Below the pieces are notes generated by a model. It had not been told where the DNA came from, did no database searches, and saw nothing but the letters and a program-made list of their open reading frames with translations. From the NCBI GenBank assembly GCA_015486105.1, contig WFSI01000038.1, forward strand, positions 1 to 40,895: DNA of 40,895 nucleotides, given 5' to 3'. Both the position numbers and the translations under genes were made by a program. The DNA is from Aquificota bacterium (GTDB lineage: Bacteria; Thermosulfidibacterota; Thermosulfidibacteria; Thermosulfidibacterales; B14-G1). This document shows, piece after piece, positions 8,930 through 18,696 of this stretch; the stretch's first letter is position 1, and each line of letters opens with the position of its first letter.

Positions 8930-9925
8930 TCACGTGACCACGGGGATTTTCTTTCCACAATTGGGACAGGTACCGTTCTTCAAAAAGACCTCGGGCAGGG
9001 AGTAACCCTCCCTTACGATGAGGGCTTTACCACAGTCGGGGCAATATGTAGTGCCCCACTCCTGGTTCCAAACATTGCCCACATACACGTAATTTAGTTT
9101 TTTTAAGGCCATCTCTCTGGCCATAGCCAGGGTCTCTATGGGGGCAGGGGGCACATCCCTGAGCTGATAATGGGGAAAGAAACGGGAGAAGTGGAGGGGG
9201 ATCTGGACAGAGACGGCTGCCACCCAATCTATCAGCTCCTGGATATCAGCCTGGGAATCGTTGTGACCAGGAATGATGAGATTGGTCACTTCTATATGGA
9301 TCCCTGCCTCATGACTTCTTTTGATGGTGTGAAGGACGGTATCCCTGAAGGGACCCAGGCATAGCCTTTTGTAAAACTCATCCCTCATAGATTTGAGATC
9401 CACGTTCATGGCATCCACCCACGGGAGAATGTCTTCCAAGGGATCAGGATTGATAACGCCGTTAGTTACCAAAACGGTTTTCAAACCCCTGGGCCTTCCC
9501 AACCGGGCTACATCCAGGATATACTCGAACCAGATGAGGGGTTCGGAGTAGGTGAAGGATACACCTACTGAATGGTGGTAGATGGCCCAGTCCACCAATT
9601 TTTCGGGAGAGACGTACTTGGTGGGCACATCGGTCTGGGAAATCTGCCAGTTCTGACAAAAGACACATGATAGATTGCATCCATTGGGTCCCACAGAGAG
9701 GATGTAACTGCCAGGGTAGAAGTGGTAGAGGGGTTTCTTTTCTATAGGATCCATGGAGAGGGAGATGGTTTGGCCATACCCTTGGGTGTAAAGTGTTCCT
9801 TCTTGGTTGGTTCTTACTCGGCAGAATCCTCTATTCCCTGGCCTTATGACACATTCCCTTGGGCACAGAAGGCACTTGACCTTTCCTTCTTCCAAGGGCT
9901 GCCAATAGAAGGCTTCCTTTTTCAC
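8930..9925 (-). CDS. amrS: AmmeMemoRadiSam system radical SAM enzyme (AmrS)
   Basis: [34 protein letters not shown] and radical [19 protein letters not shown]-terminal [23 protein letters not shown] zinc ribbon. Confidence 0.92.
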   Translation of the reverse strand: MKKEAFYWQPLEEGKVKCLLCPRECVIRPGNRGFCRVRTNQEGTLYTQGYGQTISLSMDPIEKKPLYHFYPGSYILSVGPNGCNLSCVFCQNWQISQTDVPTKYVSPEKLVDWAIYHHSVGVSFTYSEPLIWFEYILDVARLGRPRGLKTVLVTNGVINPDPLEDILPWVDAMNVDLKSMRDEFYKRLCLGPFRDTVLHTIKRSHEAGIHIEVTNLIIPGHNDSQADIQELIDWVAAVSVQIPLHFSRFFPHYQLRDVPPAPIETLAMAREMALKKLNYVYVGNVWNQEWGTTYCPDCGKALIVREGYSLPEVFLKNGTCPNCGKKIPVVT

Positions 9926-10443
9926 CGGTAGCGATCCACCTTGAACCTGTACACCTTTGTGGTTTCTTTAGGATGGATACCTGCCTTGGCCATGGCAATG
10001 GAGAGCTGATGATTTACAGTATCTACCCCTTCCAGATCGGGTAGGAGGAGCCCCCTTTTCCAACCTGACTCCACGATTACACCGTAGGTTTTGGGGTCTA
10101 ACTCTTCGTATGATTCCACGGGTTCAGGCTCGGAAAGGACATCTACGGAGATTTCCAGATCCTTCAACTCCTTAGGTTCAACTGGGGGAAACCTGGGGTC
10201 TTGGGTGGCAGCAGCTATAGCGTTTTTGATGGTTTCCTGGGCCACGTTTTCTGCAGTAGGTAAAAAGGTGCCGATACAACCCCGGAGGTCTCCTTTCTTC
10301 TTCAGGGACACGAAAACCCCTGCCTTTTTCTTCATTTCAGGGATCATATCTTCAGGAGATGGGGGTTCTATCACTCTTCCGTTTTTTACATACTCTTCAA
10401 TGGTTCTTCTGGCTAAGTCTACTAAGGGATGCTTTTTCTCCAT
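9922..10443 (-). CDS. amrA: AMMECR1 domain protein (AmmeMemoRadiSam system protein A)
   Basis: [68 protein letters not shown]. Confidence 0.92.
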   Translation of the reverse strand: MEKKHPLVDLARRTIEEYVKNGRVIEPPSPEDMIPEMKKKAGVFVSLKKKGDLRGCIGTFLPTAENVAQETIKNAIAAATQDPRFPPVEPKELKDLEISVDVLSEPEPVESYEELDPKTYGVIVESGWKRGLLLPDLEGVDTVNHQLSIAMAKAGIHPKETTKVYRFKVDRYR

Positions 10444-11411
10444 TATACCTCTCTCTCTGCACTTAAAAAGGCTACTTTTGTAAGATAATGCTTTTCGAGA
10501 CTTTCTTCAAAGATTTCTAATTGCTCCACGGCCCGGCGGGCGTGTTCCCGGGCCTTTTCCCTTGCTGCTTCTATGCCCCTGTGGTTCATTATAATAGTCT
10601 TTACTCTCTGTATGAGTTGGGGGGTAATCTCGTCGGCCAGGATGGCTTCCTGGATGGTCCTTTTTTCCTCTTTGCTGGCCTTTTTTAAAGTTGTAAGAAG
10701 GGGTAGGGTGAGTTTACCTTCCTTCAGATCGTTGCCTGAAGGTTTCCCTGTTTTCTTAGGGTTTCCTGTCACGTCCAAGCAGTCGTCCACGATTTGAAAG
10801 GTATAGCCCAGTTCTTGCCCATAGGTTTTGAGGGCCTCCCTCTCTTTATCCCGGGCTTCAGAGAGGATGGCTCCCACCTCGCAACAGGCAGAGATGAGGG
10901 CGGCGGTTTTACCGAAGATGATTTGGTAATAGTTATCTATCGTTGTGTTTATATTGAAGCTGTTCAAAAGTTGGAGGATTTCTCCCTCGGCCAAGTGCAT
11001 GCATACTTGGGCCATGACCTTCAAGGACGAGGAGGTTAGGTGATGAACCATCATGGAAAAGGCCTGGGCTAAGAGGAAGTCTCCCACAAGGACGGATGCC
11101 TCATTACCCCAGATGCTGTTGGCTGATGTCTTGCCCCTTCGGGTATCCGATTCATCTACCACATCGTCATGTAGCAGGGTGGCTGTGTGGATGTACTCTG
11201 CCACGCAAGCGGCTATGTGGGCCTTTTCTCCCCGGTAGCCACAGAGGGCAGCTGAAGCGATAACCATGAGGGGTCGGAACCTTTTGCCTCCGCTTTCAAG
11301 GATGTACTGGGAAAGTTCGGGGATTACTTTTATGGTAGAATGAATGTTGTTGTTGATGATCTCTTCTGTCATCGCAAGGTCATCTTTGAAGTAATCCAAA
11401 ATTTCCTTCAA
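10443..11411 (-). CDS. Trans-polyprenyl diphosphate synthase (IspB-like)
   Basis: First Asp-rich motif [15 protein letters not shown], second [18 protein letters not shown]. Confidence 0.92.
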   Translation of the reverse strand: MKEILDYFKDDLAMTEEIINNNIHSTIKVIPELSQYILESGGKRFRPLMVIASAALCGYRGEKAHIAACVAEYIHTATLLHDDVVDESDTRRGKTSANSIWGNEASVLVGDFLLAQAFSMMVHHLTSSSLKVMAQVCMHLAEGEILQLLNSFNINTTIDNYYQIIFGKTAALISACCEVGAILSEARDKEREALKTYGQELGYTFQIVDDCLDVTGNPKKTGKPSGNDLKEGKLTLPLLTTLKKASKEEKRTIQEAILADEITPQLIQRVKTIIMNHRGIEAAREKAREHARRAVEQLEIFEESLEKHYLTKVAFLSAEREV

Positions 11412-11493
11412 AACCCCTCCCTCTCACTTGATGGTTGAACGAATCCTTTTAAACTTATATCTAAAAGATCTGGTCTGTCCAAGGGGGGCGGTA

Positions 11494-12330
11494 ATGAAGA
11501 GGGTTTTTCTTTTCCTTATGGTGCTTATGTTGCCCGGGGTCCTTTGGGCGAGTTCCCTTTCCGTGGTGGCTACCATTTATCCTCTTACCGCTATGGTGAA
11601 GGCCGTGGGAGGGGATAGGGTAGAGGTAGCGACTTTAGTTCCTCCAGGGGCTTCGCCCCATGGGTTTGAGCTTAGGCCTTCCCATATGAAGGCCATCCAA
11701 AGGGCTTCTCTTTTGGTTAAGGTAGGAGCTCACTTAGATGATTGGCTGGATAAGGCCCTGAAAGGGAAAGGAAAGAGGGTTTTTATCCTGAGCCAGGGGC
11801 TGGATTTGGAGGAGGGGAACCCTCATGTCTGGCTCGATCCCTTCATGGTGGAAAAGAAAATTCCTGAGCTGGTAGGACTTCTCTCTAAATTGGATCCTTT
11901 AGGGGCGGGGTACTACAGAGAGAGGGGCAGACGGTTCCAACTGGAGTTGGAGCGGGTTACTGCCAAGATAAGGGTTCTATTGGCCTCTATGCCCTGTCGT
12001 TACTATGTGGCTCAGCATGGGGCCTGGTATTATTTCTGTCAGCGCTTTGGCCTTACCTCTCTGGGGGTGGTAGAGGAGGTGCCCGGTAGGGAACCTGGCC
12101 CCCGGAGATTTATGTACCTTCTGAAGATGGTCAAGGAATATGCCCCTGTGCTCCTTTTTGCTGATAGGGGGGAAAACCCTCGTGCCATGGAGGTCTTGGC
12201 CAGGGATAGCGGGGGCATTTTGGTCACCCTTGATCCTTTAGGAGACCCTAAGGATCCTGAAAAGAGGGACTTGGTCTCCCTTTTTCTCTATGACGCAAGG
12301 AGGATTTATCATGGCTGTACCCGCCGTTAG
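11494..12330 (+). CDS. znuA: Metal ABC transporter substrate-binding protein (ZnuA/TroA family)
   Basis: Signal peptide MKRVFLFLMVLMLPGVLWA; SVVATIYPLTAMVKAVGGDRVEVATLVPPGASPHGFELRPS, NPHVWLDP, AQHGAWYYF. Metal not determined. Confidence 0.85.
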   Translation: MKRVFLFLMVLMLPGVLWASSLSVVATIYPLTAMVKAVGGDRVEVATLVPPGASPHGFELRPSHMKAIQRASLLVKVGAHLDDWLDKALKGKGKRVFILSQGLDLEEGNPHVWLDPFMVEKKIPELVGLLSKLDPLGAGYYRERGRRFQLELERVTAKIRVLLASMPCRYYVAQHGAWYYFCQRFGLTSLGVVEEVPGREPGPRRFMYLLKMVKEYAPVLLFADRGENPRAMEVLARDSGGILVTLDPLGDPKDPEKRDLVSLFLYDARRIYHGCTRR

Positions 12331-13093
12331 TTTGGAAGGAATTACGGTGGTTTTTAATGGGAAAACCATTCTGGATAGGGTTACTCTCCAAGTGGGAAAA
12401 GGGGAATTCTGGGGCATCATAGGCCCCAATGGGGGGGGTAAAACCAGCCTGTTAAGAACGGTTTTGGGTATTCTTCGGCCTAAAGAAGGAAAGGTTTCCA
12501 TCATGGGGCATTCTCCTAAGACGGCGGTAAGGAAGGGGCTGGTGGGTTATCTTCCCCAGAGGATGGATGCCAGGATCTTCCCACTTTCCGCTTTAGAGGT
12601 AGTTATGTTGGGGGAATGCAACCGATCTAATTTCTTTAGGTCTTTCGGTGCCCGGCACCGGAATGATGCTGTGGAGGCCTTGGAGATGGTGGATATGGCT
12701 GAAAAGGCCCATGAACCTTTCCCTTGCCTCTCTGGGGGGGAACAACAGAGGGTGCTCGTAGCCATGGCCCTGGCTTCCAAGCCCCGGATCCTTCTCTTAG
12801 ACGAGCCCAATACAGGGGTGGATATGGTGGCCCAAGAGGGCTTCTACCAAGTGATGAAGGGTTTCAAAGAGACGCTGGGGCTTACTATTCTTATGGTGAC
12901 CCATGATGTAGGGGTTATATCCCATTTTGTGGACCATATAGCATGTCTCAATGTCACTCTCCATTATGCCGGAGATCCATGGGGAGCTCTGGATTGTCAT
13001 CTTTTGGAGGACCTGTATGGAGAGCCTGTAGATGTCTTCGTTCATCACCCTCAGTGTGAAGGGTGCCATGTGCTGAAGGGCTTAAAGGAATGA
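12311..13093 (+). CDS. znuC: Metal ABC transporter ATP-binding protein (ZnuC family)
   Basis: Walker A GPNGGGKTSLL, signature LSGGEQQRVLVAMAL, Walker B ILLLDEPNTGVD; start set at 12311 because AAGGAGGA lies just upstream. Confidence 0.9.
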   Translation: MAVPAVSLEGITVVFNGKTILDRVTLQVGKGEFWGIIGPNGGGKTSLLRTVLGILRPKEGKVSIMGHSPKTAVRKGLVGYLPQRMDARIFPLSALEVVMLGECNRSNFFRSFGARHRNDAVEALEMVDMAEKAHEPFPCLSGGEQQRVLVAMALASKPRILLLDEPNTGVDMVAQEGFYQVMKGFKETLGLTILMVTHDVGVISHFVDHIACLNVTLHYAGDPWGALDCHLLEDLYGEPVDVFVHHPQCEGCHVLKGLKE

Positions 13094-13884
13094 CAGGGAT
13101 GCCCCTTTTTGCCCAATACTCCTTGGGCGCTGCCCTCATGCTGGCCCTCCTTCTATCTCTTTTATCCTTTTTTGTAGTGGTTCATAACTGGTCCTTTCTG
13201 GGTGTAGGTATATCTCATGCTGCCTTCGGAGGCGTGGCCTTGGGGTTTCTCTTGGGAGTGCCTCCCGATATCCCAGCCCTTCTTTTTGCCTTGGGAGCAG
13301 GGCTCACCATAGGTTTGGTAAAGCGTAAGTGGGGGCTCCATGAGGACGTGGCCATAGGGATTATATTCTCCAGTGCTATGGGATTGGGAGTGGTTCTCTT
13401 CTCCATATCTAAGGGATACACCTCTGACGCCTTTAGCTATCTCTTTGGCAATATTCTTACCCTCACTAAGGGAGATCTCATAGCCATAGCCGCTGTCACC
13501 CTTTTGGCCTATATCTTCGTAGGGGTTTTCCTGAAAGGTCTTCTCCTCATGGCCCTCAACGAAGAGCTGGCTTATACCCGCGGTCTCCCTGTAGATTTCC
13601 TCTATTATTCCCTTTTGGTTGTATTAGCCCTGGCAGTTGTTTTTGCCATAAAGCTGGTAGGGGTGATCCTGGTAACGGCGCTGATAGTGACTCCTGCCTC
13701 TGTAGCCCTCCACTTTCTCACAGGGTATCGGGGCATCTTTTTCCTTTCTATAGGGGTAGGACTGGGGGTGAATGTCGTAGGCCTATCTATTGCTTACCTT
13801 TTGGATCTTCCTCCAGGGGCTACCATGGCGATAGTGGCGGGGTTGGTCTTTTTCCTGTCTCTCTTTATTCCATCTCCACATTGA
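13090..13884 (+). CDS. znuB: Metal ABC transporter permease (ZnuB family)
   Basis: Polytopic ABC-3 permease, e.g. WSFLGVGISHAAFGGVALGFLLG, KLVGVILVTALIVTPASVA; ATGA overlap with the upstream ATPase gene. Confidence 0.9.
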   Translation: MTGMPLFAQYSLGAALMLALLLSLLSFFVVVHNWSFLGVGISHAAFGGVALGFLLGVPPDIPALLFALGAGLTIGLVKRKWGLHEDVAIGIIFSSAMGLGVVLFSISKGYTSDAFSYLFGNILTLTKGDLIAIAAVTLLAYIFVGVFLKGLLLMALNEELAYTRGLPVDFLYYSLLVVLALAVVFAIKLVGVILVTALIVTPASVALHFLTGYRGIFFLSIGVGLGVNVVGLSIAYLLDLPPGATMAIVAGLVFFLSLFIPSPH

Positions 13885-15766
13885 CTTGGGGAAGGGATGC
13901 GAGGAAGATCCGTCCGTAGCTTTTTTCCAGGATGCGAGAGTCCAAGATATAGACCACCCCCCTATCCTCCTTGCTTCTGATGAGCCTTCCAAACCCTTGG
14001 CGAAAGACCAAGACAGCTTCGGGGAGGAGGTAGTTCCAGAAAGGATCCTTCCCCTGTCTTTGAAACCATCGGGAGCGGGCTGCTACCAAGGGTTCTTCGG
14101 GAGAGCGAAAGGGGAGCTTTACCATGATCAGAGTCTTGAGGGAATCTCCTGGAAGGTCTATTCCTTCCCAGAAACTCTCTACCCCTACCAGGACCCCCAT
14201 GGGATCCTCTCGAAATCTGCTCACCAATGTATCCCTTCCCTCTTCTCCTTGAACATAGAAACTCAGATGGGGAAAGGTCCTCCTGAGAGTCTTGGCTGCT
14301 CCCTCCATGAGCCGGTAGGCTGTAAAGAGGATGAGGGTTTGGCCCTCCCTTTCCATGAGGATAGATGAGATGGCTTCTATGATGTTTTCCATGTAGCCCT
14401 TGGCCCCTGGATTAGGAAGACTTCCCTTTACTACAAGGCGTACCTGATGGCTGTAAGAGAATTCCTGGGGCAGGAATACCTCTTGGGCTTCTCTTATACC
14501 CAGGGTCCTTCTGATGTGCTCCATGCTTCCTCCCACGGAGAGGGTAGCTGAAGTGAGGACCATGCCATCCACTACGGAAAAGAGGGCCTCATCTAAGGAT
14601 GAAGAAACGTCTAAGGGAGCTAAGTGGAAGGAAACAATGGGGGGATCTCCCATTCCCTTTTCTACCCACTTTACCGTTTCTTCTTCTTCTATTGCCCAAT
14701 CTTCAAGGACTTGGGCTGAGGATAGCAGTTCCCTGGAGGCCAGGGCTACCTCCCCCATGACTGGTGCGTCTTCTCCTAAGCGCCGCACCAGTCCTTCCCC
14801 CTTGAGGGCTATCTCTTCCATAGTAAAGGATAGCTGTCCCAAGAGCTCTTTCAGTTTCCCTTTTTCCGGCAGGGACTCTTGGGGAACCCGTCCTTGGGGT
14901 AGGATGGAGGCCAAGAAGTTCAAAGCATGGTCCAGGAGCCTCTCGAGGCTCTGGAGCCCTTTTAAGAAGGGTTGCCCCCCTTCTAATGATAGGCCAAGAC
15001 CCGAGAGGCCCTGGGCCCGGCGCAATACACGGTTGAGGGAGCATTTTTTCCCCATGACTTCTAAAGCCGTTCTTTCCAGGCGATGGGCCTCATCCACAAT
15101 GAGCCTTTCAAAGTAGGGTAGGCCCCTTTTTTCTGCCAAAAGATGACTGAGGAGAAGATGATGGTTCACCACTACAACATGGGCATCTTCTGCCCTTTTC
15201 CATGCTTTCTGATAGAAGCAAGCCTCCCTGTATGGACAGTTTTTCCCTAAGCAGTACTCCCATCGGCTTCCCAAAATGGCACTGAGCCTTGGTTGAGGTG
15301 CTTGTTCTAAATCTCCCCAAGAGGTGGTGTGGGCCCAGTTCACCACACTCTCTAAGATTTGGCCCATCTCCACAGCTCCCTTTAGACGATGCAGACACAA
15401 ATAGTTGTTTCTTCCTTTAAGGGGAGATACCAATAGAGATACCCCTTGATTTTTGAGAAGTCTCTTGACCAAAGGAAGATCCTTGAAGGTTACCTGGTCT
15501 TGGAGACTCTTTGTGCTGGTGGAGATGACTGTCCGGGCGCCCCTCTCCGAAGCGAAAAGGGCGGCTGGGATGAGATAGGCCAAGGTCTTACCCACCCCTG
15601 TTCCTCCCTCTATAAGGCTTATGCCTCCTTCCTCCATGATCCGGGCTACCTCTTCTCCCATTATCTTTTGGCTTTCTCTGGCCTCATAGTTCTTCAAAAA
15701 AGGGGATAGGAGATCTCTGCTGAGGAGCCTTTCGGTTAGTGTTTTTATGCTGATCATCCCTTCCAC
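13865..15766 (-). CDS. dinG: DinG/XPD-like ATP-dependent DNA helicase
   Basis: Walker A EGGTGVGKTLAYLIP, DEAH box (IVDEAHRLE), four-Cys cluster region C...C-LGKNC-PYREAC, motif VVVNHHLLLSH, C-terminal SFWEGIDLPGDSLK and QGFGRLIRS. Confidence 0.92.
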   Translation of the reverse strand: MEGMISIKTLTERLLSRDLLSPFLKNYEARESQKIMGEEVARIMEEGGISLIEGGTGVGKTLAYLIPAALFASERGARTVISTSTKSLQDQVTFKDLPLVKRLLKNQGVSLLVSPLKGRNNYLCLHRLKGAVEMGQILESVVNWAHTTSWGDLEQAPQPRLSAILGSRWEYCLGKNCPYREACFYQKAWKRAEDAHVVVVNHHLLLSHLLAEKRGLPYFERLIVDEAHRLERTALEVMGKKCSLNRVLRRAQGLSGLGLSLEGGQPFLKGLQSLERLLDHALNFLASILPQGRVPQESLPEKGKLKELLGQLSFTMEEIALKGEGLVRRLGEDAPVMGEVALASRELLSSAQVLEDWAIEEEETVKWVEKGMGDPPIVSFHLAPLDVSSSLDEALFSVVDGMVLTSATLSVGGSMEHIRRTLGIREAQEVFLPQEFSYSHQVRLVVKGSLPNPGAKGYMENIIEAISSILMEREGQTLILFTAYRLMEGAAKTLRRTFPHLSFYVQGEEGRDTLVSRFREDPMGVLVGVESFWEGIDLPGDSLKTLIMVKLPFRSPEEPLVAARSRWFQRQGKDPFWNYLLPEAVLVFRQGFGRLIRSKEDRGVVYILDSRILEKSYGRIFLASLPQVNVEME

Positions 15767-15927
15767 GGCTGCTATCCTTCCTCCCTTTTTCCGTGTCCCG
15801 GGGCTGGGACGGATTCTTTAATTAGCACCTTTTTCCTTTGAAGGATAGGAGGGGTGATTTTTAAATGCTCCTTTATTTTTATGACCTTTCGTTGTATTTT
15901 AGTTGAAACCTTCACAAGGGGGAAAAT

Positions 15928-16338
15928 ATGGGCAGGACAGTGAGAGTATTAGCAGTTGCAGGATTGATGCTCCTTTTCGGTTGTACTTATGGGGGAGGTA
16001 ACATGAAGGTGAATGTTATGAATCCTGCTGCGCCTCTTTATGAGGAAGGCCTGGACGCTTTTAATGCGGGAGATTATTCCAGGGCCATCACTGCCTTTAC
16101 CGATGTGGTGAGCTATTATCCCAATAATGGACTGGCCGACGAGGCCATGTTTATGCTGGCCCGTACATATGAGAGAACGGGGGACTATTTAGATGCTCTT
16201 CGTTACTACAAGCTCTTTGCAGCCCGCTATCCCAAGCACAAGTGGGTAGACAGGGCAAACAAGGAGATAGAAACTATCAACGGAAGGATAGAAAAGGAGG
16301 AGGAACATGGCGGAAGTGGAAGTGGGAAGGGTAAATAA
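15928..16338 (+). CDS. TPR-type lipoprotein, YbgF/BamD-like
   Basis: Lipobox LMLLFGC; TPR-like YEEGLDAFNAGDYSRAITAFTDVVSYYPNNGLADEAMFMLARTYERTGDYLDALRYYKLFAARYPKH. Confidence 0.75.
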   Translation: MGRTVRVLAVAGLMLLFGCTYGGGNMKVNVMNPAAPLYEEGLDAFNAGDYSRAITAFTDVVSYYPNNGLADEAMFMLARTYERTGDYLDALRYYKLFAARYPKHKWVDRANKEIETINGRIEKEEEHGGSGSGKGK

Positions 16339-16564
16339 GTTTTTTGGCAAGGTGAGTGTGGCGGCGGTGGAGGTGACAGACTCCATTAAGGTAGGAGATG
16401 AGCTTCGTTTCAAGGGGACCACTACGGATTTCAACTTTAAGATAGAGTCTATGGAAATAGATAGAAATCCTATCAGAGAGGCCAGGCATGGAGATTTCGT
16501 GGGTATAAAGGTGCCGGAGAGGGTACGGCCTGGGGACAAGGTTTATAGGATAGAAGAGGACTAA
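16307..16564 (+). CDS. Translation elongation factor-like small protein (EF-Tu domain-2-like)
   Basis: VGRVNKFFGKVSVAAVEVTDSIKVGDELRFKG...RPGDKVYRIEED; overlaps the end of the upstream lipoprotein gene by 32 bp. Confidence 0.75.
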   Translation: MAEVEVGRVNKFFGKVSVAAVEVTDSIKVGDELRFKGTTTDFNFKIESMEIDRNPIREARHGDFVGIKVPERVRPGDKVYRIEED

Positions 16565-16594
16565 GGGCGTGGGTTTGCCAGGGGTAATGGCATA

Positions 16595-16900
16595 ATGGCT
16601 GTGGCAGAAGTGACGGTGGTGCCCTTGGGAACGGGTACTTCTTCTCTCAGTGTCTATGTGGCTAAGGCCTTGAAGATTTTGGAGGATTCGGGCCTCATAT
16701 ATCAGCTTACTCCCATGGGTACCGTTATCCAAGGGGATCCTCGAGAGATTGTGGAAGTGGTTCTCAAGATGCATGACTCACTTTTCTCTAAGGATATTCA
16801 TAGGGTGGTTACCACCCTCAAGATAGACGAGAGACGGGATAAATCCCTCACCATGGAAGGCAAGGTGAGGGCGGTAGAGGAGAAACTACAACTTGGATAG
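16595..16900 (+). CDS. MTH1187 family thiamine-binding protein (UPF0045)
   Basis: MAVAEVTVVPLGTGTSSLSVYVAKALKILEDSGLIYQLTPMGTVIQGD...VVTTLKIDERRD. Confidence 0.88.
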   Translation: MAVAEVTVVPLGTGTSSLSVYVAKALKILEDSGLIYQLTPMGTVIQGDPREIVEVVLKMHDSLFSKDIHRVVTTLKIDERRDKSLTMEGKVRAVEEKLQLG

Positions 16901-16960
16901 CTGACAGTTGGTAGTTAATAGCTTTAGCTATCCAGCCCCTCAACGACAGAGGAGGCACCA

Positions 16961-17599
16961 TTGAAAACCACCTTTCCCATCTCTCCGCAGGCCTATGATA
17001 ATTGGTTTGCCACACCACGAGGCAAAAGGGTTCTGGAGGAGGAGAAAAAACTCTTTTCTAAGCTCATGTGGGAGGGGAGGGGGAGTCTCTTGGACATAGG
17101 CTGCGGTACGGGCATCTTCACCACCTTCTTTAAAGGTATGGGTTTTTCAGTGACCGGGCTGGATCTATCCCTGGATATGATTCTCTGTGTAAGGACTAAG
17201 GATCCCCAGATACCCTTGGTTTTGGGAGATGCTCAGCTTCTGCCTTTTGGGAAGGATCTTTTTCAATATGCCATCCTCGTTACTGTCTTGGAATTCCTTC
17301 CCCATCCCTTTTTTGCTTTGGTAGAGGCCACCCGGGTGGCCTCCAGGGGTGTGGGTGTGGCTTTTCTCCCTCCCTGGGCCCCTATGAACGTGAAGAGGCG
17401 CCTTCCCTTTTTAGGTGGGTCCGTTTTTCAGAAGGGCAGATTTTTCTCTTTCTCTTCCATTTTCAGCATGTTGGAGGAGACCTGTGTTATCAATGGAAGG
17501 AGGGTGATAAGAAGAAAAAAGGGGGGCTGTCTCTATCCATTGGGTATAAAGAGGGATTTTTGGGCAAACTTTGCCCTGGTAAGGGTGGACTATGAATGA
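16961..17599 (+). CDS. Class I SAM-dependent methyltransferase (TTG start)
   Basis: SLLDIGCGTGIFTTFFKGMGFSVTGLDLSLDMI; GAGGAGG upstream of TTG. Confidence 0.8.
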   Translation: MKTTFPISPQAYDNWFATPRGKRVLEEEKKLFSKLMWEGRGSLLDIGCGTGIFTTFFKGMGFSVTGLDLSLDMILCVRTKDPQIPLVLGDAQLLPFGKDLFQYAILVTVLEFLPHPFFALVEATRVASRGVGVAFLPPWAPMNVKRRLPFLGGSVFQKGRFFSFSSIFSMLEETCVINGRRVIRRKKGGCLYPLGIKRDFWANFALVRVDYE

Positions 17600-18341
17600 A
17601 GAAGGCCGTTTGCTCTCGGCTGTAGAAGCCATGCGAGATGCCCAGCATGCCCTCGCCCTGACGGGAGCGGGTATATCTGTGGGGAGTGGTATTCCTGCCT
17701 TTCGGGGGTCCCAGGGCTTGTGGGACAAGTACGATCCCAGTGAATATGCCCACATATCCGCTTTTATTGAGAACCCTAAAAAGGTCTGGGGTATGCTCAA
17801 AGAGCTGTATGGGATTATGAAGGGCGCCCGGCCCAATTTTGCCCACAAGGCCTTAGCGATCTTGGAGGAGCATGGTTTCTTGAAGGGGGTTATCACCCAG
17901 AATGTAGATGGCCTCCATCAACGGGCGGGAAGTAAGAGGGTGATAGAATTCCATGGAAACGGTAATACCCTTATCTGTCTCTCTTGTGGCAGGATATTTT
18001 CTATGGAGGAGGTCTCCCTTGAGGATTTACCTCCAACCTGTCCATGTGGTGGTGTCTTGAAACCCCAGCTGGTCTTTTTTGGAGAACCTATTCCACCTCA
18101 GGCTTTGGATGAAGCCTTTAGAGAGGCGGATAGATGTGATCTCATGCTGGTGGTGGGTACTTCAGCCCAAGTATACCCTGCTGCTCAGCTTCCCTACAAG
18201 GTGGTAGATAGGGGTGGAGGGATACTGGAAATCAATTTGGAGGAGACCCCCCTCACCCGGGAACTGCCTACTCTTTTTCTCAAAGGACAAGCCAGCCGAA
18301 TTCTTCACCGGTTGGTTAAGGAGCTCTTGATCTCCCCGTAG
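17592..18341 (+). CDS. cobB: Sirtuin NAD-dependent protein deacylase
   Basis: ALTGAGISVGSGIPAFRG, ITQNVDGLHQRAGSKRVIEFHG, zinc Cys C..C...CPCGG, LVVGTSAQVYPAA. Confidence 0.95.
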   Translation: MNEEGRLLSAVEAMRDAQHALALTGAGISVGSGIPAFRGSQGLWDKYDPSEYAHISAFIENPKKVWGMLKELYGIMKGARPNFAHKALAILEEHGFLKGVITQNVDGLHQRAGSKRVIEFHGNGNTLICLSCGRIFSMEEVSLEDLPPTCPCGGVLKPQLVFFGEPIPPQALDEAFREADRCDLMLVVGTSAQVYPAAQLPYKVVDRGGGILEINLEETPLTRELPTLFLKGQASRILHRLVKELLISP

Positions 18342-18410
18342 TGTTTTTAAAGATACCCCTGATGGTTTTCAAGAGGGTAGTAACGAAGTAAGGCTCCTGG
18401 AGAAAAGGAG

Positions 18411-18570
18411 TCATCGTTCCAACGCAACGGTCTTTTTGGCCTTATCGCCGGCGTACCCGCTGATCATGACAGCTGGAATGTCTGGGTTTTTGCAGTTTAT
18501 CCCTTCCATAAGGGAAAAGCCAACCCCATTGGTAATCCGACCTCCATATAGGCCCAGACATTTCTGCATA
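18411..18570 (-). pseudogene. Possible decayed response-regulator receiver fragment
   Basis: Minus-strand reading LMEGINCKNPDIPAVMISGYAGDKAKKTVALER* resembles the beta4-alpha4 segment of receiver domains (NPDIPVIMISGYA..); no intact upstream portion. Confidence 0.3.
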
Positions 18571-18591
18571 GGGCAAGGAAGTAGTTTCTTA

Positions 18592-18620
18592 GTATATAAG
18601 ACTAAATTTTTCTTATATAC
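18592..18620. promoter_or_regulatory. Perfect inverted repeat upstream of hsp20 (candidate operator)
   Basis: GTATATAAGA-N9-TCTTATATAC, perfect 10-bp arms, just upstream of TTGACA at 18624. Confidence 0.5.
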
Positions 18621-18696
18621 CTCTTGACATATTTGGGAGAGGGTACCAGATTTTTTATTGGAGGCAGGGTCAAAAAGGGAAAAGGAGGTGGTAGGT

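Noticed and set aside
14514-15116. 200-aa plus-strand ORF within dinG
   Set aside because: Antisense to conserved helicase motifs; Ser/Arg-rich shadow ORF.
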